A stretch of 64,000 nt of DNA from Hymenobacter sp. HSC-4F20 (GTDB lineage Bacteria; Bacteroidota; Bacteroidia; Cytophagales; Hymenobacteraceae), in the NCBI RefSeq assembly GCF_019599275.1, contig NZ_JAHZTD010000001.1, positions 1,116,001-1,180,000 on the forward strand, read 5' to 3'. Positions 42,699 through 53,000 of the stretch are shown in pieces. The notes under the pieces are model-generated. The model ran no database searches. It was not told the origin of the DNA and saw only the letters and a list, made by a program, of their open reading frames with translations. Position 1 is the first letter of the stretch. Each line of letters starts with the position of its first letter. The position numbers and the translations under genes were made by a program.

Positions 42699-42725
42699 GA
42701 AACGCGCCCGGCTGGGGCGCGTTTC
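42699..42725 (-). terminator. Hairpin downstream of lepA
   Basis: GAAACGCGCCC pairs with GGGCGCGTTTC (11 bp, 5-nt loop), just after the lepA stop, with a T run on the minus strand (AAAAAAA at 42692). Confidence 0.82.
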
Positions 42726-42730
42726 TGGAC

Positions 42731-44518
42731 TTAATCGATTTTTAGTACAGCTAAGAAAGCTTCCTGCGGGATTTCTACGGAGCCTACCTGGCGCATCCGC
42801 TTCTTGCCTTCCTTCTGCTTTTCGAGCAGTTTGCGCTTACGGCTGATGTCGCCGCCATAGCACTTGGCAATTACGTTTTTGCGCAGAGCCTTCACGGTTT
42901 CGCGGGCAATGATTTTCTGCCCAATGCTGGCCTGAATAGCAATTTCGAACTGCTGACGGGGTAGCAGCTCCCGGAGTTTTTCGCAGAGACGGCGGCCCCA
43001 GTCGTAGCTCTTGCTGCGGTGTACAATAGCCGACAGGGCATCTACCTTCTCCCCGTTCAGCATCACGTCCAGCTTCACCATGTCGGACTCGCGGAAGCCG
43101 ATCAGCTCGTAGTCGAGCGAGGCGTAGCCGCGCGAAATGGTCTTGAGCTTGTCGAAGAAGTCGAACACGATTTCCGACAGCGGCAGCTCAAACGTCAGCT
43201 CCACCCGCTCACTGGTCAGGTAGCTTTGGCCCTTGATAATGCCGCGCTTCTCCATGCACAGCGTAATGATGGGCCCTACGTACTCGGCCGCCGTGATGAT
43301 CTGGGCCTTGATGTAGGGCTCCTCGATCAGCTTGATCATGTTCGGCTCCGGCATTTCCGACGGTGCGTTAATGGTCAGGCGCTGGTCTTTGGTGCCGGTG
43401 GCATGGAACTGCACCGAAGGCACGGTGGTAATCACCGTCATGTTGAACTCGCGCTCCAGGCGCTCCTGCACAATTTCCATGTGGAGCATGCCCAGGAAGC
43501 CGCACCGGAAGCCGAAGCCCAGGGCCACCGAGGTTTCCGGCTCCCACACCAGCGAAGCATCGTTGAGCTGCAGCTTCTCCATGCAAGAACGCAGTTCCTC
43601 GTATTCGGTGGTATCTACGGGGTAGATGCCGGCAAATACCATGGGCTTCACGTCCTCGAAGCCCTGAATGGCTTCGGAAGTGGGCCGGGCTACGTGCGTG
43701 ATGGTGTCGCCTACCTTTACCTCGCGGGCTTCTTTAATACCCGAAATCAGGTAGCCTACATTACCAGCGCCAATTTCAGGGCGGGGCTCCTGGTTCAGGC
43801 CCAGAATCCCGATTTCATCGGCGCCGTACTCCTTGCCCGTGGCCATGAAGCGAAGCTTGTCGCCCTTGCGCATGGTGCCGTTTTTGATGCGGAACAGAAC
43901 CTCAATGCCGCGGTAGGAGTTGAAAACGGAGTCGAAGATAAGGGCTTGCAGCGGCGCTTCCGGGTCGCCCTTGGGGGCAGGAATCCGTTCACAGATAGCG
44001 TCCAGAATCTCCTTGATGCCAATGCCGGCCTTGCCCGAGGCGGGAATAATTTCGTCCCGCTCGCAGCCAATCAGGTCCACAATTTCGTCCGACACCTCCT
44101 CCGGCATGGAGTGGGGCAGGTCGATTTTGTTGAGGACGGGAATAATCGTCAGGTCTGAGCCGATGGCCAGGTAGAGGTTCGAAATCGTTTGGGCTTCAAT
44201 GCCCTGCGAGGAGTCTACAATCAGCAGGGCCCCTTCGCAGGCGGCAATGGAGCGGGATACTTCGTAGCTAAAATCGACGTGGCCAGGCGTATCAATCAGG
44301 TTGAGCGTGTACTGCTCGCCCTTGTACTGATACTGCATCTGGATGGCGTGGCTCTTGATGGTGATGCCCCGCTCCCGCTCCAGGTCCATGTTGTCGAGCA
44401 GTTGGGCTTGCATATCGCGCTTGGCCACGGTCTGGGTGAATTCCAGCAGGCGGTCGGCCAGCGTGCTTTTGCCGTGGTCGATGTGGGCGATGATGCAGAA
44501 ATTGCGAATGTTCTTCAC
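42731..44518 (-). CDS. lepA: Elongation factor 4 (back-translocating GTPase)
   Basis: A 595-aa translation GTPase. G1 [17 protein letters not shown]2 [11 protein letters not shown]3 [16 protein letters not shown]4 NKIDLP; domain III/V follow, and the LepA-specific C-terminal domain has [24 protein letters not shown] at 44518 ([14 protein letters not shown]) gives the normal length; the frame extends upstream but not with family sequence. Convergent hairpin at 42699. Confidence 0.96.
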   Translation of the reverse strand: MKNIRNFCIIAHIDHGKSTLADRLLEFTQTVAKRDMQAQLLDNMDLERERGITIKSHAIQMQYQYKGEQYTLNLIDTPGHVDFSYEVSRSIAACEGALLIVDSSQGIEAQTISNLYLAIGSDLTIIPVLNKIDLPHSMPEEVSDEIVDLIGCERDEIIPASGKAGIGIKEILDAICERIPAPKGDPEAPLQALIFDSVFNSYRGIEVLFRIKNGTMRKGDKLRFMATGKEYGADEIGILGLNQEPRPEIGAGNVGYLISGIKEAREVKVGDTITHVARPTSEAIQGFEDVKPMVFAGIYPVDTTEYEELRSCMEKLQLNDASLVWEPETSVALGFGFRCGFLGMLHMEIVQERLEREFNMTVITTVPSVQFHATGTKDQRLTINAPSEMPEPNMIKLIEEPYIKAQIITAAEYVGPIITLCMEKRGIIKGQSYLTSERVELTFELPLSEIVFDFFDKLKTISRGYASLDYELIGFRESDMVKLDVMLNGEKVDALSAIVHRSKSYDWGRRLCEKLRELLPRQQFEIAIQASIGQKIIARETVKALRKNVIAKCYGGDISRKRKLLEKQKEGKKRMRQVGSVEIPQEAFLAVLKID

Positions 44519-44821
44519 TAGAGGCGGTTTTTTGCAACCGCGAAGGTAGGCAAATCGGCCCGGAAAAGCTAACCAGCGCCCCCGGCAGCAGGGCATTTCC
44601 ATTACCTACCCTCTCAGCAGGTTTCAACCTGCGTCGCTTACTCTATAGTTGCGCCTGCCTCAGGGCTGATGGCGTAGCGTAGCACTGCAGCCTAGCCTCA
44701 GTGTCCTAATCTGCGCAGGTAGCTTCTCTTTCCCCGCCGTTGCTGCTACCCGCCGGGGCCGAACAAACCTTTGGTAATCCCGTTGGGATAAAGCAACCTC
44801 CACCTTATCTTCTTTACCACA

Positions 44822-45229
44822 ATGGGAATCACCCTGAAGCAAGCCCAGACGGCCGTGCAGGCAGCTCACGAAAAAGCCATTGAAATGGGCGTAAAAATGA
44901 ACATTGCCGTGGTCGATTCCGGGGCTAACCTCGTGGCCTTTATCCGTATGGATGATGCGTGGCTGGGCTCCCTGGACATTGCCATTCGGAAAGCCAAAAC
45001 AGCTCGGTTCTTTGACATGCCTACCGGCGACCTGGGCAAGGCCTCGCAACCCGGCGGCTCGCTCTACAACATTGAGCACTCCAACGGGGGCCTGATTACG
45101 TTTCCGGGGGGTATTCCTCTGACCAACAGCGAGGGGCAGATATTCGGCGCCATTGGGGTTTCGGGCAGCACCGTGGAAGACGACCATGCGGTGGCAGAAG
45201 CCGGCGTTCGGGCTTTACAGGGCCAATAA
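44822..45229 (+). CDS. Heme-binding/GlcG-type protein (DUF336)
   Basis: A 135-aa cytoplasmic protein of the HbpS/GlcG/PduO-C fold: [36 protein letters not shown] at the N-terminus, then [35 protein letters not shown] and [12 protein letters not shown] at the C-terminus. Family members bind heme or cobalamin or act as adapters; ligand not visible here. Single gene just upstream of the GH15 gene, 90 nt apart, so co-transcription is possible. Confidence 0.85.
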   Translation: MGITLKQAQTAVQAAHEKAIEMGVKMNIAVVDSGANLVAFIRMDDAWLGSLDIAIRKAKTARFFDMPTGDLGKASQPGGSLYNIEHSNGGLITFPGGIPLTNSEGQIFGAIGVSGSTVEDDHAVAEAGVRALQGQ

Positions 45230-45319
45230 GCCGGCGGCACTACCCATCTTTTCCTTTTAAACACTCTCCTGCTCAGCTTCAGCGCAGCTTGCTTGAGTTG
45301 AACAGTAGCTTGGTCTTGC

Positions 45320-47170
45320 ATGGCAGCATACCTTCCTCTTGAAGACTACGGCCTGATTGGCAATCTGCACACGGTAGCCCTGGTTTCCAATGTGGGCTCC
45401 CTGGACTACTTGCCCTTCACCCGCTTCGACTCGCCTACCATCTTTGCGGCCTTGCTTGATGCGGAGCGCGGGGGCTTCTGGAGGCTTCAGCCCGTGGACA
45501 AGGAAGTGCGCAGCAAGCAGCTGTACCTGCCCGATACCGGTGTGCTGCTCACGCGCTTTTTTACCGATGAGGGCATTGCCGAGCTAACGGATTTCATGCC
45601 CGTGAAGCGCTACGAGCAGAACTGCGCCGTAGTACGCACCATTCGCGTGATTAAGGGCCACCTGGAGTTTCGGATGCAATGCGCGCCCCGCTTCGACTAT
45701 GCCCGCACTACCCACCAGGTTCAGCCGCAGCCGGATGGTAGCCTGCTCTTTCAGAGCGACGGCCCCAACGGCTTTCAGTTCCGCCTGATGGGCAGCCACC
45801 CGTTTGAAGCCACCGAAGCGGGCGACGCGGAGGGCTGCTGGCGCCTGCAGGCCGGCGAAACGGCCAGCTTCGTGATTGAAGCTACCCCCACCAACGACCC
45901 CAACTTCATTGCCCGCGACCTGGGGCACTACACGGAGGCCGCATTTCAGGATACGCTCCGCTTCTGGCGCGACTGGGTGGAGAGCAGCACCTACATCGGC
46001 CGCTGGCGCGAAACCGTGCTGCGGTCTGCCATTACGCTTAAGTTGCTCACCTCCTTGCAATACGGTTCTACCGTAGCCGCCGCCACCTTTTCGCTGCCCG
46101 AAACCGTGGGCGGAGTCCGGAACTGGGACTACCGCTACACTTGGATTCGGGACGCCGCCTTTACCATGTACGCCTTCCTGCGCCTCGGCTTTATGCAGGA
46201 ATCGAAGGCGTTTCTGCGCTGGATTATGGACCGCTGCGTGCAGCTGGCCGATGCCGGCGACTTGCAGCTGATGTATGCTGTGGATGGCACCTCCGACCTG
46301 CCGGAGCAGGAGCTCACCCACCTCAGCGGGTACCGCGACTCCCGACCCGTGCGCATTGGCAACGGCGCCTCCCAGCAGTTTCAGCTCGATATTTATGGGG
46401 AGCTGCTCGACACTATTTACCTCTACAATAAGTACGGCGGGGCTATTACCTACGACTTCTGGCAGCACGTATGCCGGTTAGTGAACTACGTAGCCGAAAA
46501 CTGGCGACGGGCCGACCACGGCATCTGGGAAGTGCGCGACGAGGACCGGGAGTTTCTGTCGGGCAAGATGATGTGCTGGGTAGCCCTGGACCGGGGTATC
46601 CGCATTGCCCGTGACCGGTCGTTTCCGGCCCCGCTGGTGGAGTGGCACCGCATCCGCGACGAGATTTACCAGGAAGTGTACGAGCACTACTGGAGCGAGC
46701 AGCGGCAGTCGTTCGTGCAGGCCAAAGGCACTCAGGTACTGGATGCCTCCGTGCTGCTCCTACCCCTGATCCGGATGTTCAGCCCCGCCGAGCCGCGTTG
46801 GCAAGCCACCATGCGCACCCTCGAAAAAGAGCTGCTGCTCGATTCATTGATGTTCCGCTACCGGGCCACCGACGGCGCAACCGACGGCCTGACCGGTGAG
46901 GAGGGCACCTTTACTATGTGCTCGTTCTGGTACATTGAAAACCTATCGAGGGGCGGCGAGCTGGACAAAGCCCGGCTGCTATTCGAAAAGTTGCTGGGTT
47001 TCGCGAGTCCGCTGGGGCTGTACTCAGAGCAGATTGGGCCTCAGGGGCAGCAGATCGGCAATTACCCCCAAGCCTTTACTCACCTGGCGCTCATCAGCGC
47101 GGCTTTCCAGCTTAACCGCGACCTTGACGCCCGCCATGAGGGTAGGGCCGGCGGCCATCAGTTTGTGTAG
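45320..47170 (+). CDS. Glycoside hydrolase family 15 protein (glucoamylase/trehalase-like)
   Basis: A 616-aa cytoplasmic enzyme. N-terminal beta domain (about 1-200; YLPLEDYGLIGNLHTVALVSNVGSLDYLPFTRFDSP), then the (alpha/alpha)6 barrel with GGVRNWDYRYTWIRDAAFTMYAFLRLGF, the general-acid Glu in HGIWEVRDEDREFLSGKMMCWVALDRG and the general-base Glu in GLYSEQIGPQGQQIGNYPQAFTHLALISAA. GH15 includes glucoamylases, alpha-glucosidases and trehalases; which one is not decided by the sequence. No signal peptide, so it acts on internal alpha-glucosides. Confidence 0.92.
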   Translation: MAAYLPLEDYGLIGNLHTVALVSNVGSLDYLPFTRFDSPTIFAALLDAERGGFWRLQPVDKEVRSKQLYLPDTGVLLTRFFTDEGIAELTDFMPVKRYEQNCAVVRTIRVIKGHLEFRMQCAPRFDYARTTHQVQPQPDGSLLFQSDGPNGFQFRLMGSHPFEATEAGDAEGCWRLQAGETASFVIEATPTNDPNFIARDLGHYTEAAFQDTLRFWRDWVESSTYIGRWRETVLRSAITLKLLTSLQYGSTVAAATFSLPETVGGVRNWDYRYTWIRDAAFTMYAFLRLGFMQESKAFLRWIMDRCVQLADAGDLQLMYAVDGTSDLPEQELTHLSGYRDSRPVRIGNGASQQFQLDIYGELLDTIYLYNKYGGAITYDFWQHVCRLVNYVAENWRRADHGIWEVRDEDREFLSGKMMCWVALDRGIRIARDRSFPAPLVEWHRIRDEIYQEVYEHYWSEQRQSFVQAKGTQVLDASVLLLPLIRMFSPAEPRWQATMRTLEKELLLDSLMFRYRATDGATDGLTGEEGTFTMCSFWYIENLSRGGELDKARLLFEKLLGFASPLGLYSEQIGPQGQQIGNYPQAFTHLALISAAFQLNRDLDARHEGRAGGHQFV

Positions 47171-47315
47171 AAGTAAAGTCTTGTTCTGGGCGCAAGTGTC
47201 GTTTTTGGCGGCCTGCCGAGCCGAGCTCAACCTAAACGGAAAGCAACCTGAAGCGTACGTATCTAGGCGGTACTAGCCCGCCCTACCCTCTTCCGTTCAC
47301 TCACCCTTTCCCCTC

Positions 47316-47669
47316 ATGAGCATGCAACTGAATCCCGAAGCCATCAAGTTTGCCAAGCAGCTGATCCAGGACGGCAAAATTAAAAACGACGAAGGCCACT
47401 GGGGCCAGCACAACCCCGATACAAGCCAGGAAAACAAGTTTTTGGAGAAGCACGAAATAACCGAGTACGGCCAGTGGCACCTGGGCCAGGATACTAGCAA
47501 GGGCGAGGACACCAAAGGCCGCTACCACTTCCCCTACGGCGACTTCAAAACCGTACACCGCGACGGGCTGATTGCGGCCAAAGAGCGGGCCGCCCAACAA
47601 GGCTACCAGGATATTGAAAAAGCCGCCGATGAGTTGCTACAGGCCCTGGAAAAGCAAGCGGCCAAGTAG
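47316..47669 (+). CDS. Conserved small cytoplasmic protein of unknown function
   Basis: A 117-aa charged, soluble protein: LNPEAIKFAKQLIQDGKI, GHWGQHNPDTSQENKFLE, EYGQWHLGQDTSKGEDTKGRY, then HRDGLIAAKERAAQQGY and a helical C-terminus. No domain recognised, but the His/Trp-rich GHWGQHNP and WHLG pieces look conserved. No operon partner; hairpin at 47693 follows. Confidence 0.7.
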   Translation: MSMQLNPEAIKFAKQLIQDGKIKNDEGHWGQHNPDTSQENKFLEKHEITEYGQWHLGQDTSKGEDTKGRYHFPYGDFKTVHRDGLIAAKERAAQQGYQDIEKAADELLQALEKQAAK

Positions 47670-47692
47670 TTTGTCCTATCTTCGTGCCAGCC

Positions 47693-47720
47693 AACAGGGC
47701 CGCTTCCGGGCGGCCTTGTT
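47693..47720 (+). terminator. Possible terminator, small protein gene
   Basis: AACAGGGCCGC pairs with GCGGCCTTGTT (one G-T pair) around a 6-nt loop; the T run is weak. Confidence 0.5.
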
Positions 47721-47836
47721 CGTTAAGCACTTGGTAGTGCTCGTCTGATCTGGAATACCGGAATGGGCAGCCTACCCTTCCTGGGCCGCTGGTTTTATCC
47801 GAAAACAGTGGCCATTGTCTTGCCTTCCTTTCCCGA

Positions 47837-48685
47837 ATGCCTTACCGCTTTTTCTTACTTCTGTTTTTTTGCCTCACTAGCCTGGGTCTGCAAGCACAAA
47901 CCATCATTGAGGGCCGCATTCTAAATTCTCAAACCAAGGAGCCAGTACCCTTTGCTACCCTCGGGGTTCCTGGCCGGGGTATCGGCACGGTAGCCGATGA
48001 ACAAGGGCGCTACTTGCTGCGCCTGCCCAGCCTGCAGGATACGCTTATTGTTTCCTGCGTAGGGTTCAACCGCCAGGTGGTGGTACCAAGTGCCTTGGCC
48101 GCCGGCCAGCGCGAGTTCCGGCTAGCTCCCCAGGAGCAGGCGTTGCGCGAAGTGACCGTGCAGCATCACCGTGTACGTCCGGGCTTGCTAGGTCGTAACA
48201 AGACGAAAGGCGACATATTGTGGATGGGTGGCTCCAGCGGCAAAGAAACCGTGGATGATGAATGGGGTTGGGAATTTGGCACCCTACTTAAGCCGAGCAA
48301 GCGCACGTATCTGGAGGAATTCCACGTCTTTTTCGCTACTAATACCTATGAGCAGCTGCGCTTCCGCTTGAACCTCTACGCCGTAGAGCAGGGCCGCCCG
48401 GGTCGGGTGTTAGTGTCGCAGGACATCCAGCTTGTCTGCACCAACAAGGAGCGTGGCTGGCTGACCGTAGACTTGCGCCCTTATATGCTTGAGTTGGAAG
48501 CACGCCCCGTGTTTGCTACCATTCAGTGGCTACAAAGCGAGAAGACAGACCCTTGGGCTAAGTATTTCTCTATTCCAGTCATGCGTGAGACCAAACAGGT
48601 AGTAGTAGAGCGCGAGAACAGCGAAGCCGCTTGGACCGTGCACGCCATGCAGCCTAGCATGTACTTCACCGTAATGACGGAGTAA
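47837..48685 (+). CDS. CarboxypepD regulatory-like domain protein, exported
   Basis: A 282-aa exported protein. Signal peptide MPYRFFLLLFFCLTSLGLQAQ, then a CarboxypepD_reg-like (CNA-B-type) domain: GRILNSQTKEPVPFATLGVPGRG, GTVADEQGRYLLRLP, DTLIVSCVGFNRQ. The remainder (about 120-282) is beta-rich with LNLYAVEQGRPGRVL and no known domain. Such domains usually precede TonB-dependent receptors, but no barrel follows here. Location periplasm or outer membrane; function unknown. Confidence 0.75.
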   Translation: MPYRFFLLLFFCLTSLGLQAQTIIEGRILNSQTKEPVPFATLGVPGRGIGTVADEQGRYLLRLPSLQDTLIVSCVGFNRQVVVPSALAAGQREFRLAPQEQALREVTVQHHRVRPGLLGRNKTKGDILWMGGSSGKETVDDEWGWEFGTLLKPSKRTYLEEFHVFFATNTYEQLRFRLNLYAVEQGRPGRVLVSQDIQLVCTNKERGWLTVDLRPYMLELEARPVFATIQWLQSEKTDPWAKYFSIPVMRETKQVVVERENSEAAWTVHAMQPSMYFTVMTE

Positions 48686-48692
48686 TTTAACT

Positions 48693-48727
48693 CTAGGCCA
48701 GTTGCAACTAAGCTTCTACTGGCCTAG
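48693..48727 (+). terminator. Hairpin after the CarboxypepD-like gene
   Basis: Perfect 10-bp CTAGGCCAGT / ACTGGCCTAG with a 15-nt loop. No T run, so termination is uncertain. Confidence 0.45.
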
Positions 48728-48807
48728 CCCCCAAGAGACTTTTGCTACTAACACCCTGAACTACGAAATGAACGCCGTGCTCAACACGAGTTGCAACCGG
48801 CAGAGCT

Positions 48808-49176
48808 ATGGTAATTATGTGGAAATGGTGGAAAGAGCATCAACGCCAAAAGCGGTGTGACCGGTTAGTCACACAGTTGCTCGCAGCCTCCTATGAAGCG
48901 GGTTTACTGCCGCGTGATTATGCCAATGCAAAAGACATGCTTTCAGTAGGCGAATATGGATGTGCATTTGATATCATTGTTCAACAGCTATATGAGCATG
49001 ATGTGGAAATATCTGCGAACCTATTTACCCATGTAAAAAAGGCTGCTGATTCACTAGTATTGACACCTGGAAGCTATTTCTTTCTAGGTGAGCTTGTCAG
49101 GTCAAAAGACAAGATTCCTCTGCTGGTTAAAAAGGAGTTAGCCTCTATAATTAGTTCTCTGCAGCTACCTCGCTAG
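48808..49176 (+). CDS. MafI-family-like orphan immunity protein
   Basis: A 122-aa soluble protein, mostly helical. The central ANAKDMLSVGEYGCAFDIIV followed by QQLYEHDVEIS matches the pattern of MafI-family immunity proteins (helix, gEy-x-x-Al segment, then qLyE-D-v-is), which neutralise secreted polymorphic toxins; no toxin gene is nearby. The N-terminus (MWKWWKEHQRQ) is unusual. Codon use is AT-richer than the neighbours, a sign of recent acquisition. The alternative ATG at 48817 (MWKWW) would remove three residues. Confidence 0.6.
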   Translation: MVIMWKWWKEHQRQKRCDRLVTQLLAASYEAGLLPRDYANAKDMLSVGEYGCAFDIIVQQLYEHDVEISANLFTHVKKAADSLVLTPGSYFFLGELVRSKDKIPLLVKKELASIISSLQLPR

Positions 49177-49224
49177 CATCCTTTCACAAAATTCCCCGTT
49201 TCCCGCCGGGTTTTTTTTAATTTA

Positions 49225-49701
49225 TTACCCCTTCGCTGCCTGTGGGTCGCTAATTTCATAAAGAAATCCTTGGTCTGTTTCCGCAGAATAATATCCGCTG
49301 CCTTGGTAACCTACAGACCAGTTTTCAGGGTATTCTGATTGTGCGTCACTCCAGATTTGCAAAGAGCGGCCTATGTTAAAATCGATTGTGAGGTCTCCCC
49401 ATTCAGAAAGGGTAACTTTCGAGACATCAGCCCCTTCGAAATCGCTGAGCACGGCCGCCAACACGGATGCTGAATCTTCACGCCATGTGCAAATGATCTT
49501 ACCGCCTTCTACAATTCGCCAAGCGCAGTACACCATAAGGGAAAACTCTCCTTGAGTTTCACTCTTGGCTAATGCTGGGCCGAATTGAAGTGTAAAAATT
49601 GAGCCAGTACCATTGCCAGCGCGGCTTCGCCAAGCCAGTTGGCCTTGCATACGTTTTACGACCTGCTCAACCTCACGAAACGTAATGCTCCGTTGTTCCA
49701 T
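49225..49701 (-). CDS. Hypothetical protein, possibly immunity-type
   Basis: A 158-aa soluble protein with AT-richer codon use than the housekeeping genes. Visible pieces: SITFREVEQVVKRMQGQL, LQFGPALAKSETQGEFSLMV, YCAWRIVEGGKIICTWREDS and SVGYQGSGYYSAETDQGFLY. The FG-x-A ... GEF-x-L-x-VYCAWRI layout occurs in unnamed families often beside immunity genes, but I cannot name a family. It lies between the MafI-like gene and a small membrane gene. Confidence 0.55.
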   Translation of the reverse strand: MEQRSITFREVEQVVKRMQGQLAWRSRAGNGTGSIFTLQFGPALAKSETQGEFSLMVYCAWRIVEGGKIICTWREDSASVLAAVLSDFEGADVSKVTLSEWGDLTIDFNIGRSLQIWSDAQSEYPENWSVGYQGSGYYSAETDQGFLYEISDPQAAKG

Positions 49702-49738
49702 GGTGGTTAGGCAGCAAGTAATACGGCGATGAGAATGG

Positions 49739-49948
49739 CTATAGTGCTCCTAGTAGTATACACGGCAGAAATAGTAGCACCAGTGTAACCACCACATTGC
49801 TACATGTATCATCTAGATAATCGAAATACGTGCGTTTCGTAAGACCCAATAGCCCACGGAAAAACGCCCAACGTATTGAGCCACCAACTAGGCCAAAGAA
49901 AGCCTTGATGACAATTTCGGTTACAAGCTCTGCTAGAAATTCACTCAC
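49739..49948 (-). CDS. Small membrane protein, possibly immunity-type
   Basis: A 69-aa GTG-started frame: SEFLAELVTEIVIKAFFGLV, then GGSIRWAFFRGLLGLTKRTY, a DDTCSN turn, and VVVTLVLLFLPCILLGAL as the C-terminal membrane helix. Two hydrophobic segments, no known domain. AT-rich and minus, between the hypothetical gene at 49225 and icmF. Start GTG 49948 fits length; coding status moderate. Confidence 0.5.
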   Translation of the reverse strand: MSEFLAELVTEIVIKAFFGLVGGSIRWAFFRGLLGLTKRTYFDYLDDTCSNVVVTLVLLFLPCILLGAL

Positions 49949-50012
49949 TCTAAACTTCGGTATAAATAGAAATTGAATCGAATGTAACGAAGGTCTGCAA
50001 AATCTTCCCTTC

Positions 50013-50045
50013 AAAAGCCCTAGGCCACCCCGCCGGGGCTTTTTT
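50013..50045 (-). terminator. Terminator-like hairpin before icmF
   Basis: AAAAGCCC pairs with GGGGCTTTT (loop about 14 nt) and is followed on the plus strand by T residues. It precedes the icmF promoter box, so it would end transcription coming from the left on the plus strand. Confidence 0.5.
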
Positions 50046-50047
50046 CG

Positions 50048-50055
50048 TACCTTCG
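50048..50055 (+). promoter_or_regulatory. Probable promoter -7 box for icmF
   Basis: TACCTTCG, one mismatch to TAnnTTTG, 32 nt before the ATG at 50088. Confidence 0.35.
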
Positions 50056-50087
50056 CTACCCCAAATCCACCCAAATTCCCCCGCGCT

Positions 50088-53000
50088 ATGCAAGCAGCTC
50101 CCGTAGCTCCGTATAAGCCCCAGAACCACATCCGCATCGTGACGGCGGCGGCCCTGTTCGATGGGCACGACGCCGCCATTAATATCATGCGCCGCATTAT
50201 TCAGAGCAGCGGCGCCGAAGTTATTCACCTGGGCCACAACCGCTCGGTGCAGGAAATCGTCGACTGCGCCATTCAGGAAGATGCCCAGGCCATTGCCATT
50301 ACCTCCTACCAGGGCGGCCACAACGAGTACTTCAAGTACATGCACGACCTGCTCAAGGAGCGCGGCGCCGGGCACGTGAAGATCTTTGGTGGCGGTGGGG
50401 GCGTGATTCTGCCTACCGAAATTGAGGAGCTACAAGGCTACGGCATCACCCGCATTTACTCCCCCGACGACGGCCGGGCCCTCGGTCTGCAGGGTATGAT
50501 CAATGACCTGCTCCAGAAGTCGGACTTCCCTACGGGCCAGAACCTGAACGGGGAAGTGAAACACGTAAAAGAGAAAGACGCCCGCAGCATTGGCCGGCTG
50601 ATATCTGCCGCTGAAAACTTCCCCCAGGAGTTTGAGCGCGTGAAAGGCCAGCTAATCGCCGACTTTCAGAAGTCGGAAGCCGGCAACGACCAGCGCCTCG
50701 ACCCTACCCCTTCCGAAACCTTTAAGGCCCCCATTCTGGGTATCACGGGCACCGGCGGCGCGGGTAAATCGTCGTTGGTAGATGAGCTGGTGCGCCGCTT
50801 CCTGCTCGACTTCCCGGAAAAAACCATTGCCATTATTTCCGTTGACCCCAGCAAGCGCAAGACTGGCGGGGCCCTGCTCGGCGACCGTATCCGGATGAAC
50901 GCCATCAACTCGCCGCGGGTGTACATGCGCAGCCTCGCCACGCGCCAGAGCAACCTGGCCCTGAGCCGCTACGTGCAGGATGCCGTGGATGTGGTAAAGG
51001 CTGCCGGCTTCGACCTGATTATCCTTGAAACCTCGGGCATCGGCCAGTCGGACACCGAAATTATTGAGCACTCCGACGCCAGCCTCTACGTAATGACGCC
51101 CGAGTACGGCGCCGCCACCCAGCTGGAGAAAATCGACATGCTCGATTTCGCCGATGTTATTGCCCTCAACAAGTTCGACAAGCGTGGCGCCCTCGACGCC
51201 CTGCGCGACGTGCGTAAGCAGTTCCAGCGCAACCACCAGCTCTGGGATAAGCCCCTGGACGAGATGCCCGTGTTCGGCACCATCGCCTCCCAGTTCAACG
51301 ACCCCGGCATGAACCGCTTGTACCGGGCCGTGCTGGCAACCGTAGAAGCCAAGACGGGTGTGCCGTTTGCGTCGCAGCTCGAAACCAGCAAGGAGGACTC
51401 GGAGAAGATTTATATCATTCCGCCTCACCGCACGCGTTACCTTTCTGAAATAGCCGAAACCAACCGCCAATATGACCAGTGGGTTCAAAAACAGTCTGAC
51501 ACCGCTCAGCAGCTCTACGGAATCCGGCAAGCCATCGGAGCCGTCCAAAGCCTCGGAAGTAACCCCGCCGGTGGAGGATCTGGCCCTGGGAACGGCAGCA
51601 ACGCCCCCGGATCAGGAAACCTCATCGCCGGCCTGGAGAGCACCTTCGAGGAGGTCAAGCTCCGGCTGGACGGCCAAAACTGGAAACTCCTGGAGACCTG
51701 GCCGCAAAAGGTAGCCGCCTACAAAGCTCCCGAGTTCATCTTTAAGGTGCGCGACAAGGAAATCCGCATCCAGACGCACACCACCAGCCTTTCTAACCAA
51801 CAGATTCCGAAGGTTTCCCTCCCCCGTTACACGGCCTGGGGCGACTTGCTGCGCTGGCAGCTCCAGGAGAACGTGCCCGGCGAGTTCCCCTACACCGCCG
51901 GCGTGTTTCCCTTCAAGCGCGAGGGCGAAGACCCTACCCGCATGTTTGCCGGCGAAGGCGGCCCTGAGCGCACCAACCGCCGCTTCCACTACGTGTCGGC
52001 CGGCCTGCCGGCCAAGCGCCTGAGCACGGCCTTCGACTCGGTGACGCTCTACGGCGAGGACCCTGACCACCGGCCCGACATCTACGGCAAAATTGGTAAC
52101 GCCGGCGTGAGCATCTGCTGCCTCGACGACGCCAAGAAACTCTACTCGGGCTTCAACCTAGCCAACCCCAGCACGTCGGTGTCCATGACTATTAACGGTC
52201 CGGCGGCTACGCTGGCGGCTTTCTTCATGAATGCGGCCATCGACCAGCAGTGTGAGCTGTATATTAAGGAGCAGGGTCTGGAAAGCGAGGTTGACGCCAA
52301 GATCAACCAGATCTACCAGGAGAAAGGCTTGGAGCGCCCCCGCTACCAGGGCGAGCTGCCCGCCGGCAACGATGGCCTGGGCCTCATGCTGCTCGGCGTA
52401 ACCGGCGACCAGGTCCTACCCCTCGATGTGTATCAAACCATCAAGGCGCGCACGCTCAGCCAAGTGCGCGGTACCGTGCAGGCCGACATCCTGAAGGAAG
52501 ACCAGGCCCAGAACACCTGCATCTTCTCCACGGAGTTTGCCCTGCGCCTCATGGGCGACGTACAGGAGTACTTCATCAAGGAGAAGGTCCGCAACTTCTA
52601 CTCGGTGTCAATTTCCGGCTACCACATTGCCGAGGCGGGTGCCAACCCCATTACCCAACTGGCCCTCACCCTCAGCAACGGCTTCACCTTCGTGGAGTAC
52701 TACGTGAGCCGGGGCATGGACGTGAACGACTTCGCGCCCAACCTGTCGTTCTTCTTCTCCAACGGCATCGACCCCGAGTACGCTGTAATTGGCCGCGTGG
52801 CGCGCCGCATCTGGGCCAAGGCCATGAAGCTGAAGTACGGCGCCAACGCCCGCTCGCAGATGTTGAAGTACCACATCCAGACCAGCGGCCGGAGCCTGCA
52901 CGCCCAGGAAATCGACTTCAACGATATCCGCACCACGCTGCAGGCCCTCTACGCCATCTACGACAACTGCAACTCCCTGCACACCAACGCCTACGATGAG

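Noticed and set aside
43019..44158. 379-codon plus-strand frame
   Set aside because: Antisense to lepA.
49739..50197. 152-codon minus frame overlapping the icmF start
   Set aside because: The upstream part is antisense to icmF and its leader; only the 69-codon part from GTG 49948 is kept as a candidate gene.
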